A DNA stretch of 64,000 bases from Halorubrum vacuolatum (lineage in GTDB: Archaea > Halobacteriota > Halobacteria > Halobacteriales > Haloferacaceae), in assembly GCF_900188065.1 (NCBI RefSeq), contig NZ_FZNQ01000006.1:62001-126000 (forward strand). Reading direction: 5' to 3'. Both the position numbers and the translations under genes were made by a program. Shown in pieces: positions 32,884-43,313 of this stretch. Positions within the stretch are counted from its first letter, which is position 1; each line of letters opens with the position of its first letter. The notes under the pieces are model-generated. The model searched no databases, was not told the DNA's origin, and saw only the letters and a program-made list of their open reading frames with translations.

Positions 32884-33894
32884 TCAGAGGTCGTCTAAGT
32901 AGTCTCGCCGTTGCTCCATTTTCTCTTCCTCTGTCCGCGAATCGTAGTGCACTGAGAGCACTTTTTCGCTCACGTTGGCGCGATCACCGACTGCCTTCAT
33001 CGGCCATCCGTTCTGCAGTGCGTGTGTGATGCCGCCTCTCCGCACTGCGTGAGGACTTACAGCTGATGGACATGCAGACGCTGAGTCATACGAGGTCGCA
33101 TCACATTCGTCCAGATCTCGTCCGTGCGGACATTCTCGTGAGACCTCACAGGGTCGAGTGTATCGATAACAGTCGCCGCGTAGCGTCGTCGTATGAGCTC
33201 GTCCTTCTGGAGTCGAAATCAACGGCTTCCGTCCGTGCTCATCCGTCACGGCTGGACGAGTATGTTCTAACCAGTCGTCCAGAAGCTCACACACCTCATC
33301 AGATAGGGCAACCAATCGTTCCCCTCGTTTTTGATTCTTCAGCGTCGTCTCTGACTCTGGCCGATGGACTACCTGTAACGATTGCTTGACGGAATCGTAA
33401 TCACCGCAATCAAGCCCATGAATTTCTCCGACACGCATCATGGTGTGCCACATCAGCGTAAGTGCGACGTGTGGTCGGGATGCGTACTCGTACTTGTTGA
33501 GATGAGAAAGGACCTGCTCGGCTCGATCAGTATCCAGCATATCATCGCGGACGTTGTCGTTCCCACTCAGTGTGGGTGACAACACTTTCGTGTGGAGATC
33601 GAGTTCGACGGCATCAATTGACTCCAACCATTTAACGAACACCCGTAGTGTGTCCATCTGCGTCTTTTCACTCGCTGGCGAGAGACCACCTTCCATGCGT
33701 CGCCACATTCTGAATTCATGTAATTGGCGACCGGACAGCTCGTTCAGATTCGTGATCTCGGCATCGTTACACCACCGGACGAAGTGTCCAAGCCGCGACC
33801 GATGCGAATAGATCGTCGCTTGCGAGACACTATTTTCTCGATCAGCGAGGTACAGTTCGAGCGCGTGTTCGGGGTCTATGGGTTCCAAACTCAT
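32884..33894 (-). CDS. Tyrosine recombinase/integrase (intact XerC/D-like)
   Basis: A 336-residue integrase with a core-binding domain (ELYLADRENSVSQATIYSHRSRL) and a catalytic domain bearing MMRVGEIHGL (Arg I), HRPESETTLKNQKRGERL, VSPHAVRRGGITHAL (HxxR) and the nucleophile in LSVHYDSRTEEE. A Cys/His patch (CEVSRECPHGRDLDEC) is present as in related haloarchaeal enzymes. All catalytic residues are retained, unlike the paralogue at 17010-18140. It likely integrates or excises part of this island. Two palindromes adjoin its start codon. Confidence 0.9.
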   Translation of the reverse strand: MSLEPIDPEHALELYLADRENSVSQATIYSHRSRLGHFVRWCNDAEITNLNELSGRQLHEFRMWRRMEGGLSPASEKTQMDTLRVFVKWLESIDAVELDLHTKVLSPTLSGNDNVRDDMLDTDRAEQVLSHLNKYEYASRPHVALTLMWHTMMRVGEIHGLDCGDYDSVKQSLQVVHRPESETTLKNQKRGERLVALSDEVCELLDDWLEHTRPAVTDEHGRKPLISTPEGRAHTTTLRGDCYRYTRPCEVSRECPHGRDLDECDATSYDSASACPSAVSPHAVRRGGITHALQNGWPMKAVGDRANVSEKVLSVHYDSRTEEEKMEQRRDYLDDL

Positions 33895-33933
33895 GTTTGC
33901 CTACGCAAACCCCCGTCAGAATACCCATTCTGA
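33895..33933. promoter_or_regulatory. Two adjacent palindromes at the integrase start
   Basis: GTTTGC-CTAC-GCAAAC (33895-33910) touches the integrase start codon, and TCAGAAT-ACCC-ATTCTGA (33916-33933) follows. The two share a 4-nt spacer and lie 5 nt apart. They are candidate operators or recombinase-binding arms controlling the integrase. Confidence 0.5.
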
Positions 33934-34270
33934 GACGGCCGATTTCAGCCGCCTCACGCCTCAGAGGTTGATCCGTTCGACAGTCGAACAAGCGCTCGTC
34001 GCGCCCGTACGCTTCTAATTGGAGTACAGCGACGAGATAGACGCGATGATAGTAAGAGGTGCACGCGTTCGTTCGACCAGTGACCGTCTACGGGTACATT
34101 GGTGGGGTTCGCGTACCTCCCAACTCGGGTGGAAAAGAGATGATCAGCCGGACACTGACGGGAGCGGTGCTCAGATCCGGTGTGAATCGTGGGACGGTAC
34201 GTTCTCGATAGAATCTACGCCCCAAAATACTCATCTCGCCTTTCAATCAATTGTCTGAACACCGACTGTG
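33934..34270. other. Intergenic stretch between integrase and surface-protein operon
   Basis: No gene or RNA was recognised here; an 80-codon plus-strand frame has no supporting features. It separates the divergent-ended integrase promoter from the 3' end of the surface protein gene. Confidence 0.4.
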
Positions 34271-37200
34271 CTACTCGGAGACCCGTGTGCGTGCTGCGAT
34301 GAGTGCTGTGGCGAGCAGTGCGATGAGTGCGACGACCACACCGAATCCGGGTATTTGCTCTTCGACGGCCGGCTCCTCTTCGGGCGTGTCGGCTACGCTA
34401 TCGTCGCTGTCGTCGCTATCGTCCGCCGTGTCTTCCTCGGGATCGGTGTCGTCCGTTCCAATAGTCAGCGTGTCGGTGTACGTATCGTCAGCAGTCGTGA
34501 GACGGTACGTGTATTCTCCCTCGCTTAACGCGGAGATATCAACGTCGTTGAACTCAACCGTTACCTGTCCATCTGAGCCGAGCGTCAACTCCTCCTCGGC
34601 AACGGTTTCGCCATCGATCTCCAGTTCGATCGTCTGGCCGTCGGACGGTCCACCCGTATTCGTGATCGTCGCCGTGACATCGATCGGTGTACTCGCGTCC
34701 TCCTGACCGCTCACTTCGGGCGCGGAGATCTCGAACTGTTCATCGCCAGGGGTGGGAGCGCCGGCGCCGCCACCACCACCGCCGCTGGCACCAGCGTCGG
34801 CGCCGTCGTCGTCATCAGATTCTGTGTCCTCCTCTTCGGATTCATCTTCTTGTGCGTCCTCCTCTTCGGATTCATCTTCTTGTGCGTCCTCAACGGATAT
34901 TGTTTCCGTGGTGGTGACGTCGTTGCCGGCCTGATCGACGACCTGCAATTCGACGCTAAAGGTCTCATCAGGCTGCAGATCATCGACGTGCACCTCGGTC
35001 TCCTCGCCGGTAATCTGCACGTCCGTTCGATCGTCACTGAGATCAACGTCGACGCTCGTCTCCGAGACGTCGATCGCGGATATCACCGGGGAGTACTCGA
35101 AGGTGAGCGTCACGTCTTCATCATCGATATCGAGGTCGGTACCGGGATCAACGGTCGTGTCGTCGATCGATGGTGGCTGATCATCCATCCCACCGGGCGC
35201 GAGCTGGCTGAAGCCGTCCACCTCGACGACGAGTTCGTCATCGACGATCTCGGGTTCAATCACCTCGTAGTCTTCCTCACCCTCCGGTGAGTAGAAGAAG
35301 ACGAGGTCCTCATCATCGATGCCCTCGATATCGATGTCAGCGAGTGGAACGCTCACGGTCGCGTCCTCGAGTTCGTCTTCGTCGAGGCCAATGTCGGCGA
35401 CATCGATGAACTCGTCCGTGATCTGGTCGGGTTCAACGGATGTTCCGGCGGGCGCGCTGGACGTCTGTCCGACCGACGCACTTCGCTCCTCATTCCCGTC
35501 GGCGTCATCGCTCGCTGAGAGAGCGAACGAGCCGTCAGTCGAGTCGGGCTCGACGGTCGCCTCGTTGTTCTCATCGAGTGCATAGCTAGTGACTGATGTG
35601 GTCAGCTCGTAGGTATCAGCGTTGCCGATCTCATCTTCGGCCTCCACCTCGATCGTGAAGGTAGTGTCTTCATCATCGAGAGTTGTCCCGTCGAATTCGA
35701 TCTCGAACTCATCACCCTCATCGGTCGGTGTGGATGGCGATCGATCCTCGGTGGTTCCATCGGCTTCTGCTTCGATGTCGATCTCGTCGATCGTGACGTC
35801 CTCATCGGCCTCGATCGTGAGCGTGGCATCAACTTCACCGAGGTCAGTCACGCGCGGCTGGATATCCGGGGCGGTCGTATCGACCGTCACGGTGGCGTCT
35901 TCATCTTCGAGTTCTGCGACGTTCCCAGCTTCGTCCTGCGCGGAAATGATCGCATTGTACTCACCATCGCCGACGAGGTCATCGACATCGATCGTCGTTT
36001 CAACGTCACCTTCCGCGTCGGCGTCAGTGAATTCTTCCCCGATAGCGAAGAAAGTAAACCCGGAGGCCAGACCGAGATTGACGACCTCAACATCACTGTT
36101 GACACCCTCAACATCGGCACTGACAGTAACCTCATCGTTTGTCAGGTCCGTATCGAGTTGGAGATTCTCGATCGTCGGTGGGGAGTTGTCGACCTCGAAC
36201 GGCTCGGTTTCGACTTGTTCTTCCTGACCGTCTCCACCGAATGCGGTCACTCTGAGGCGGTACTCCCCGTCATCGACCGGTTCGTCGTCCTCATCGATGG
36301 CGGTGTAGAAGAGGTCGGTGACGTCATCCTCGGCGTCGAAGGTGGACGTACGAACGACTTCGTCGTCCTCGTTCAGCACCTCCGTTTCGAAGGACTCCGC
36401 GACATCACTGTTGAGTTCGACCGTGACATCAAGCGGCTGGTTCGTGCTGATGAGGTCTGGCCCGGAAGCGAGCTGCAGATCGATCTCGTCATCCGGCACG
36501 AAGTCGCTCTCGACCTCGAAATCACTTTGCAGATTGCGGACAGTGCCGAGCCGCTCATGGATACGTTCGCCCGCTACTTCCTCTTCGAACATCGATATAC
36601 TGGCACTGTACTCCCCGCTTTCAATCTCGGAGACATCAACGGTGAATTCGAACTCGTCGTCCCCGTCACTATGTTCAACTTCCTGCTCAAGGACGGGTAG
36701 CGGATCTTCACCAACCAACCGGAAGGTGACAAACCAGTCTTCATCAACTTCCTCATCTCGTGGCGCTGTGACTGTTATTTCGTCTTCCGTCCCATCTTGT
36801 TCGATATCGCCAACATAATTCACCCCAATAAGGCGCTCCTCACTCGTATCTACTCGGTCACCATCTTCAACAAGAGCAAGTTCAAATTCGTTGAACGTGT
36901 CACCACTGCCGGTGAAGACATCATCATCACCCTCGACTGTGATGTTTATATCCTCACCGTCTTCATCTGGTGTTATCATTCCGACTCGCGGATCGACACG
37001 GATCTCACCAAGACCGTCGTAAATACTCAGCCGAATCGCCTCAACGTCGAATGTTTTCTCATCCTCCTCGGGAATGATCTCAATGGTACGGTCAGTATCT
37101 GTATTCGTGACCTCGATCGTGCGGTCGGCATCACCACCGAATGAGAAGGTGTCTTCACCCTCGGGCGCTGCATGAAGAACTTCCGCGGTGGTAGACGTTC

Positions 37201-38878
37201 CATCCTCAGTTAGTGTCGTCGTCGATCCTGCCACACCTTCCGCGTGCGTGATGCCGACGTCGGGGTCAGATTCGGGCTCATCCTTCTCAACGTTGTTTGT
37301 GACGTCTAGGTCGGTAAACCCTTGCGCAAACGTACCGTCATCGACTGCGACGACGGCGCCATCATCGCCAAGGGAGAAGTATGCCAATGACTCCTCAATC
37401 ACGTCCGGATCATCTGCCTCAACCTCTTCGGTCAGTGGCACGATGATGTCGCCGTCAGCAACGCTGAGATCGCCATCAGCCACTGTTTCGGGGTCGTTGT
37501 TCAGGCCGTCGCCATCAAATATGAAGAATTCTCCCGCATCATTAGGGAAATTATCCATCAGTTCCACTTCCTCCTCGAAGACCACGACGATCTCGTCTGG
37601 GGCGTCGTCCCGAACAGTCGCGGACGCAACTTCCGGTCCGGGCTTAAAAACGGTGATCTGGTCGATCTCTTCCCCGGAGACGGGGTCGACATCAGCGTCG
37701 AACCCTTCAACGTCGACTTCCACAGCGAAGTCGGTCTCCGAGTCAACAACAGGTGCCTCAACGTTCTCAAACTCACTTCCTTCGACCGTCACCACAGCTG
37801 AGTCATCATCTGCGAGATTGCCGAGATCAGCCGACTTGACGATAGACGCTGATTCGCCATCCTCGTAGTTGACGAGCTCAACGGTAACGTCGGCTGTAGT
37901 TACGTCATCGAGGTTCTCCAACGCAACCTCAGCAACATAATCATCTGTATCATCCTCAGTCACAACATCCGGACTAATGCTCGACGCATCGGCGTCTACT
38001 GTCGGCTGGGTATCGGGTTCTTCAACGACCAGATCACCAGCCACGTCGTTATTACCGGCCATCACGAGCACGTCGTAGTCAGTAGCGTCGAAGTCGCCGG
38101 TGACGCTCCCGAAGGTAATCGTGTCACTGTCGCCAGCGTCGAGGGTGACGTCTTCGGTGGCTGCGGCACCGCCACCGTCAAGCCCGCCGGCAACCTCCAA
38201 CTCAACTTCGAACGTGCCCTGTTCGTCACCGACGTTCTCGATAGTAGCACTGATGTCTTCGTCGTTACCTTCGGTGATAGTTGCATCAGCGCCTTGGCCG
38301 GCGATGTCGAGTCCGCTCAACGCCGGTTCTGCCGGGTCACTGGGTTCACCATCATCATCCGTATCGACCTCAAGTTCTGCATCTTCGGACTCGGTTACGG
38401 TGATACTCTGACCGTCACCGTCGCCGAGCGTCTCGACTGTCTGTTCAACCGATGCTGTACCGGGCTCCTTCGTTTCGATAGTTACGGTTGCGATGGTGAC
38501 TTCATCGTCGGCGTCCGAGTCGATCGCCTCGTCTCCGTAGACGACATCAGCGGTCGCAGTTGCTCCATCATCAGAGACTGGGTCATCCGGCTCGAACAAT
38601 GGATCGCCGGCCGGTTCGAGGTCCACTATCTTCGCAACGTTTGTGTCGGTGATATCAACCGTTGTGGTATATGCACCGACATCATCCTCAACGCCCTCGA
38701 CGACGATATCGAAAGTTAGCTCCTCACCGACATTCGCTTCGGTCTCATCGGGTGAGAGCGTGGCCGTCACCGCTCCAGTGTCGGCAGCAAAACCCACACC
38801 GCCAAAGAGGACGGTGATCGCGAGAAGTGTAATAACGAATTTCCGGGGAGTCAGCGAGTCTACAAACCGATCACTCAT
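34271..38878 (-). CDS. Giant cohesin-bearing surface protein with PGF-CTERM anchor
   Basis: A 1,535-residue secreted protein. The N-terminus has a signal peptide (KFVITLLAITVLFGGVGFAAD) followed at about residues 30-175 by a cohesin-type domain (VTATLSPDETEANVGEELTF, VGAYTTTVDITDTNVAKIV). Many acidic CARDB/Ig-like beta domains follow. Near the end is a SDDDDGADAGASGGGG linker, an Ig-like domain and a terminal PGF-CTERM tripartite signal (PGFGVVVALIALLATALIAA then RTR). This signal is processed by archaeosortase ArtA to a lipid anchor at the cell surface. The ATG at 38878 overlaps the upstream dockerin gene's stop by 8 nt, so the two are translationally coupled. Likely a cell-surface scaffold. 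Confidence 0.85.
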   Translation of the reverse strand: MSDRFVDSLTPRKFVITLLAITVLFGGVGFAADTGAVTATLSPDETEANVGEELTFDIVVEGVEDDVGAYTTTVDITDTNVAKIVDLEPAGDPLFEPDDPVSDDGATATADVVYGDEAIDSDADDEVTIATVTIETKEPGTASVEQTVETLGDGDGQSITVTESEDAELEVDTDDDGEPSDPAEPALSGLDIAGQGADATITEGNDEDISATIENVGDEQGTFEVELEVAGGLDGGGAAATEDVTLDAGDSDTITFGSVTGDFDATDYDVLVMAGNNDVAGDLVVEEPDTQPTVDADASSISPDVVTEDDTDDYVAEVALENLDDVTTADVTVELVNYEDGESASIVKSADLGNLADDDSAVVTVEGSEFENVEAPVVDSETDFAVEVDVEGFDADVDPVSGEEIDQITVFKPGPEVASATVRDDAPDEIVVVFEEEVELMDNFPNDAGEFFIFDGDGLNNDPETVADGDLSVADGDIIVPLTEEVEADDPDVIEESLAYFSLGDDGAVVAVDDGTFAQGFTDLDVTNNVEKDEPESDPDVGITHAEGVAGSTTTLTEDGTSTTAEVLHAAPEGEDTFSFGGDADRTIEVTNTDTDRTIEIIPEEDEKTFDVEAIRLSIYDGLGEIRVDPRVGMITPDEDGEDINITVEGDDDVFTGSGDTFNEFELALVEDGDRVDTSEERLIGVNYVGDIEQDGTEDEITVTAPRDEEVDEDWFVTFRLVGEDPLPVLEQEVEHSDGDDEFEFTVDVSEIESGEYSASISMFEEEVAGERIHERLGTVRNLQSDFEVESDFVPDDEIDLQLASGPDLISTNQPLDVTVELNSDVAESFETEVLNEDDEVVRTSTFDAEDDVTDLFYTAIDEDDEPVDDGEYRLRVTAFGGDGQEEQVETEPFEVDNSPPTIENLQLDTDLTNDEVTVSADVEGVNSDVEVVNLGLASGFTFFAIGEEFTDADAEGDVETTIDVDDLVGDGEYNAIISAQDEAGNVAELEDEDATVTVDTTAPDIQPRVTDLGEVDATLTIEADEDVTIDEIDIEAEADGTTEDRSPSTPTDEGDEFEIEFDGTTLDDEDTTFTIEVEAEDEIGNADTYELTTSVTSYALDENNEATVEPDSTDGSFALSASDDADGNEERSASVGQTSSAPAGTSVEPDQITDEFIDVADIGLDEDELEDATVSVPLADIDIEGIDDEDLVFFYSPEGEEDYEVIEPEIVDDELVVEVDGFSQLAPGGMDDQPPSIDDTTVDPGTDLDIDDEDVTLTFEYSPVISAIDVSETSVDVDLSDDRTDVQITGEETEVHVDDLQPDETFSVELQVVDQAGNDVTTTETISVEDAQEDESEEEDAQEDESEEEDTESDDDDGADAGASGGGGGGAGAPTPGDEQFEISAPEVSGQEDASTPIDVTATITNTGGPSDGQTIELEIDGETVAEEELTLGSDGQVTVEFNDVDISALSEGEYTYRLTTADDTYTDTLTIGTDDTDPEEDTADDSDDSDDSVADTPEEEPAVEEQIPGFGVVVALIALLATALIAARTRVSE
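34825..34884. repeat. 30-bp tandem duplication
   Basis: Two identical 30-bp units at 34825 and 34855 encode an acidic decapeptide (AQEDESEEED) twice in the linker of the surface protein, consistent with slippage. Confidence 0.85.
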
Positions 38879-41800
38879 CGGAATCACCCCCAGTAACGCG
38901 GTCGTACAATGCCTCAACGTCTGCCTCAGTCACCTCGTCGGGGTCGTCATCTGCGAAGTTGAATGCCTCCGAATTTTGTTGTACCTCCTCGGAATCAAGA
39001 TTCTGCTGGAGTGCTTGAACATCTACGACATCTGCTGTGCCGTCTCCGTTGATATCCTCATACAGGCCGTCTCCGTTGAGGTCTTGAGGTGGATCATCTC
39101 CGACGATTGGTGAGAGAGAAGCACCGTCAAGAGACACATGTAGTTCATTTTTTTCTGGCTCAATTGATAATTTCTTTCTGACACGATCGAACCCGGACTT
39201 TTTAATAACAACCTCGTACGTTCCCTCATCTATCCGCTCAATTGAATACTCCCCATCTGTGTCCGTTGTCGCGGTGGCCTCAAGATCGCCTGTTTCAGAA
39301 TCAACTACATTGATTTCAGCCGCTTCGAGTGAATCATCATCAGGGCCCGTTACTCTTCCAGTAAGAGTGCCTGTGTCCGGATTGATCGTCCCGGACTGAG
39401 CTTCGGCCCAGTCGTTGTTATGACCAAGTGTTCCGAGAGATGTTCGTGAGTCTTCACTGGAGCCATCGACACCTGCACTTAACGCATACACTGTACCCGG
39501 ATCGTCCCAGTCCGCGATGTAGACCGTACCATCCGCCACGGTTGGGGATGAGAAGAAACCCCAAGGAGAAACAGGTTCGAATCTCCACTGTCTATCCCCG
39601 AAAAATGAAGCATCCGCGTCCAACGCATATACGCTTCCCTCTCCACCTCCGACGAAGACAGTACTACCGGCTACCGTCGGTGACGACCGAACTCGACCAC
39701 TCGTCTCGTAACCCCATTCTCTCTCGCCCGTCTTCGCGTCCAATGCGTATACATGCGGATGGTCCGCCGCAGGGAGATCATTGGTCCCAATGTAGACGGT
39801 TCCATCGATAACTGTAGGTGAAGACCTTCCCAAAGTCTCGGCTTCGAACGTCCACTCTTCCTCGCCCGTTTCTGCATCCAATGCGTATACGTTGTTATCG
39901 TCACTCCCAACATAGACGATTCCATCCTCCACCGTCGGTGACGACCTGACCGAGTCCCCAGTAGCAAGTTCCCACTTTTTATTTCCGTCGTCAGCATCCA
40001 GTGCGTATATGCTGTTGTCTTCACTCCCGATATAGACGGTTCCGTCCAATACCGTCGGAGATGAAATGACTGCACCGTCGGTTTCGAAGAACCATTCTTT
40101 CTGACCTGTGGCCGCATCCAGTGCGTACACATTGTCGTCACTTCTCCCAAAATAGACGGTCCCATTTGCGACCGTTGGCGAAGATTGAACTGTTGCACCT
40201 TCCTCAAAACTCCATATCTCACTCCCGTTGGACGCATCCAGTGCGTACACATTCCCCGCAGCACCGAAGGTGCTATCATCACTTCCAACATATACAATAC
40301 CATCTACTACTGCTGGTGATGACCTTACAGATGAACCGGCATTGAAACGCCACTGCTCTTCACCTGTTTCTGTGTCCAGTGCGTATATGTTGTTATCGTT
40401 GCTCCCGATATAGACGGTTCCATCCACCACCGTCGGTGACGAGAATATCCGAGAATTAGTTTGGAAGGTCCAGAGTTCTTCTCCCGGTAAGTTAGTCCGT
40501 GTTAGTTGAACATCTTCACTACGGGTCTCATCTGGTTGGATAGTTACTTCGGTGCTGAACGATTCGAACTCTACTTGATCGATAATGACTTCATACGTTG
40601 CCTCAGCAGGTAGATCGGTTTCGTACTTTCCTTCTTCACTTGTTTTCGTGGTTGATACTAATTCATCTGTTCTAGTGTCGCCGAATTTTAATTCAACGTC
40701 AGTAACAGGGTCATCACTATCGTCGGTGACAATTCCCGTGATCGTACCGATATCTGGCGGAAGCGAAGCATCACCTATATTTATTGTCGTGACCGCTTCA
40801 TCGGTTGTTTCGTCATTATCACTCTTAGTGACGACCGTTAAGTCTATTTGGTACGAACCAGCCGTGTCAAATGTATAGTTTATTGATTCGCGTTCGAACT
40901 CTTCCTCTTTAATTTCCCACTTATAGGTGTCTATTGAGCGATCGTCGCGTGGATGATACGAATCCGACCCGTCGAATTCGATCTCCTCCCCGGTTTTGAG
41001 ATCACCAATGACATCGATCCTCGCCCGGGGGGTTCCCAACCGTTCCTCAATGTCCTCAACAGTAAATGTCGAAGTGATTTCGTCATTTTCGCCGCTCCGG
41101 CTCACTTCGAGACTCACTTCGTATTCGCCGGGATCGTCAAACGTGACTGAAACCGACTCACCGCTGTAGTTCTGTCCATCAATCTCCCACTCGTAGCTAT
41201 CAGCATCACCCGTTGAAGTAAATTCGACCACATCGCCGGGTTCGGGTGCCGAAGGTCGACGATCGAACGACGCGATTACCGGCGGCACCTCCTCAATGAT
41301 AACCTCGGTTTCTGTCTCATCCACGAGACCGCGGTCGTCTTCAACGGTCAGCCGTGCTGTGACGACACCCGGTTCGAACGTTACGTCGTCGACGCTCTCA
41401 CCACTACGGGTCTCTTCGAACGACCCATCGTCATCTCTCTCGAACACCCACGAGAACGACTCGATGTCGCTCCCAGCGGTCGACTCGCTTGCGTCGAACG
41501 TGACCGAATCGTCCATCACCTCGGCCGGTGCGTCGATCTTCGCGATGGGGGGATACTCGATGTTTCCTGCTGAAACCTCGTACGCCGTGAACCCCTGTTG
41601 ATCCGTTTTGACTCCTTGCGCACCGTTATCTTCAGGAGCGCGTGCGAACTCATTTTGTCCCGCTTCACTTTCCGGATCTTCTGCAGTCAGAATGGGTTCC
41701 AGCGCTGAGCGATATCTGAACCAGACGTCTTCGAACGCATCATCAGCATCATCATCGTCGTCATCGATCGGCTCATCACCAGCATAGCTAAATTCGACGA

Positions 41801-43307
41801 CCAATCGCTTGGTCTCACCGGGTTCATACTGTCCATTGATATCAAGGAGGGTGTGTTCTGCCGTATCGGTGGTGCCATCGTCTTGAATTATCTCATCTTC
41901 TCCCGCTTTGTGTCGCGTAACACTGATCACGTCGTCACTTTCTGCTTCAATAAAATCGACCGCTAGCTTATCAGAATGTGAAATAGACAGATAACCCTCA
42001 TTGCTGGTGAGGCCTGCACTCGATCCGTTCGAAACCTCGAATTCGACGCGAGATTTTGTTTTTTCACCGGTTGCCACCTGCCGAAGTTCGGCGTCGATCA
42101 CACCGTGATGGCGCACGGTTGAGACGGATGCACTGGGAGGATCAACAAAACGCAATATATCTCTGAGATTTTGATCCTCGTCACGACTGTACTGCTGCAG
42201 CATCTCGAAGAAATCACGAACATCATCCTTGGTTTTGCCTACAGAGGGTGGAGTCCCATCACACACGCGGCCTAGATTGCTCGAATAGTACCGCTGTGCA
42301 CCTGACTCGCTCCAGAGGGACCCGCTGCCGGTAGACGTATCGAAGAGCCGTTCACGCTGCTTTTCAAGGGCTTCGATAACTCCAGTCCGATTCTTTTGTT
42401 CCCACGCGTCCTTTTCATCGCTGGCCAATTCTTGGAGGTCAACGAGTGCCTCGTCGGAGTTACCAGCGCATTCGATTGCTGCTTTATCAGCGTAGTCGAA
42501 GAAATCGTTTTTGAGGTCGAACGTTGATTTGACCGCCTGACTCATCGACGTCCCACTAAGCCCATTTCTCAGTCCATATGCAGCTCCCGCAACCTTGGGC
42601 CAATCCGAATCAATTACTTCGGCAGTCACACCCGCTACTTTGCTCGTAACCGAAGCAACTGCGAGATCCGACAGGATGCTGACTGTCTCCTTCGCGAACT
42701 GTTCTTCCCAAGCTTTCGCTTCAGTGACGCCAGCGTACGCTTCTGCATAATTTTCGAATAGAACCTCGCGCCTGCCAGCCATCTCCGCGAACAGGCTCCA
42801 GTCGAGTTCATCGATAACGTTGTATTGAAGCCGCGTGTTGTCGGTTACGTCCTGATCACTGTCGATGACTTCGATTGTCGGTTCATCACCTGTTGGTTGT
42901 AAAAAAAGCGTGACCGCATGTGTACTCGGTGCAGTAACGGGCTCTTCATTGTGAAGTGTAATCTCTGGCCCCCCGCCATTGACAGTAAATTCCCCGTCCG
43001 TGTCATCGCCCTCCACCTCCAGATCGCTCAATTCGATATCAACGTCCGCCTCCTCAATTTCGTCGCCAAATACTGAGAACCCTCCACTAATTTCGATGAT
43101 GATCGTCACCGGAATCGTCGTCTCGGTTTCTGGAGGTAGCGGTATTGAGGTATCCTCTGGTGTCACGATAACTTCTTGTGACGGTCCAACTAACTGCGGC
43201 GTTGTTTGAGGACTTAGATCGGTTTCGTCGGTACGTACAACCCCGCTTAGCGGCACTAATGATGAAGCTGTGAGGAAATGTCGACGCGAGAGATCGAATT
43301 CACGCAT
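38871..43307 (-). CDS. Tat-exported PQQ-propeller/PKD protein with C-terminal dockerin
   Basis: A 1,478-residue exported protein. The N-terminus is a twin-arginine signal (LSRRHFLTASSLVPLSG). A helical coiled region at about 150-380 is followed by beta domains. Three PKD-like domains (GDADSYEWEIDGQNYSGESV-type) lie at roughly 590-830, a CarboxypepD_reg-like domain (TGIVTDDSDDPVTDVELKF) next, then seven to eight PQQ/Kelch-like propeller blades, each GTVYIGSNDNNIYALD-type (about 950-1280). A second regulatory-like domain and a dockerin with calcium-loop motifs (DLNGDGLYEDINGDGTADVV) end the protein. No catalytic site is visible. It starts the operon; an SD (CACCTC complement) and TATA lie upstream. 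It probably docks onto the cohesin of the coupled downstream protein. Confidence 0.85.
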   Translation of the reverse strand: MREFDLSRRHFLTASSLVPLSGVVRTDETDLSPQTTPQLVGPSQEVIVTPEDTSIPLPPETETTIPVTIIIEISGGFSVFGDEIEEADVDIELSDLEVEGDDTDGEFTVNGGGPEITLHNEEPVTAPSTHAVTLFLQPTGDEPTIEVIDSDQDVTDNTRLQYNVIDELDWSLFAEMAGRREVLFENYAEAYAGVTEAKAWEEQFAKETVSILSDLAVASVTSKVAGVTAEVIDSDWPKVAGAAYGLRNGLSGTSMSQAVKSTFDLKNDFFDYADKAAIECAGNSDEALVDLQELASDEKDAWEQKNRTGVIEALEKQRERLFDTSTGSGSLWSESGAQRYYSSNLGRVCDGTPPSVGKTKDDVRDFFEMLQQYSRDEDQNLRDILRFVDPPSASVSTVRHHGVIDAELRQVATGEKTKSRVEFEVSNGSSAGLTSNEGYLSISHSDKLAVDFIEAESDDVISVTRHKAGEDEIIQDDGTTDTAEHTLLDINGQYEPGETKRLVVEFSYAGDEPIDDDDDDADDAFEDVWFRYRSALEPILTAEDPESEAGQNEFARAPEDNGAQGVKTDQQGFTAYEVSAGNIEYPPIAKIDAPAEVMDDSVTFDASESTAGSDIESFSWVFERDDDGSFEETRSGESVDDVTFEPGVVTARLTVEDDRGLVDETETEVIIEEVPPVIASFDRRPSAPEPGDVVEFTSTGDADSYEWEIDGQNYSGESVSVTFDDPGEYEVSLEVSRSGENDEITSTFTVEDIEERLGTPRARIDVIGDLKTGEEIEFDGSDSYHPRDDRSIDTYKWEIKEEEFERESINYTFDTAGSYQIDLTVVTKSDNDETTDEAVTTINIGDASLPPDIGTITGIVTDDSDDPVTDVELKFGDTRTDELVSTTKTSEEGKYETDLPAEATYEVIIDQVEFESFSTEVTIQPDETRSEDVQLTRTNLPGEELWTFQTNSRIFSSPTVVDGTVYIGSNDNNIYALDTETGEEQWRFNAGSSVRSSPAVVDGIVYVGSDDSTFGAAGNVYALDASNGSEIWSFEEGATVQSSPTVANGTVYFGRSDDNVYALDAATGQKEWFFETDGAVISSPTVLDGTVYIGSEDNSIYALDADDGNKKWELATGDSVRSSPTVEDGIVYVGSDDNNVYALDAETGEEEWTFEAETLGRSSPTVIDGTVYIGTNDLPAADHPHVYALDAKTGEREWGYETSGRVRSSPTVAGSTVFVGGGEGSVYALDADASFFGDRQWRFEPVSPWGFFSSPTVADGTVYIADWDDPGTVYALSAGVDGSSEDSRTSLGTLGHNNDWAEAQSGTINPDTGTLTGRVTGPDDDSLEAAEINVVDSETGDLEATATTDTDGEYSIERIDEGTYEVVIKKSGFDRVRKKLSIEPEKNELHVSLDGASLSPIVGDDPPQDLNGDGLYEDINGDGTADVVDVQALQQNLDSEEVQQNSEAFNFADDDPDEVTEADVEALYDRVTGGDSDE

Positions 43308-43313
43308 TCATCC

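Noticed and set aside
34251-38919. Long antisense frames across the surface-protein gene
   Set aside because: They are low-complexity mirror readings of a Ser/Asp/Glu/Thr-rich coding sequence and have no start signals.
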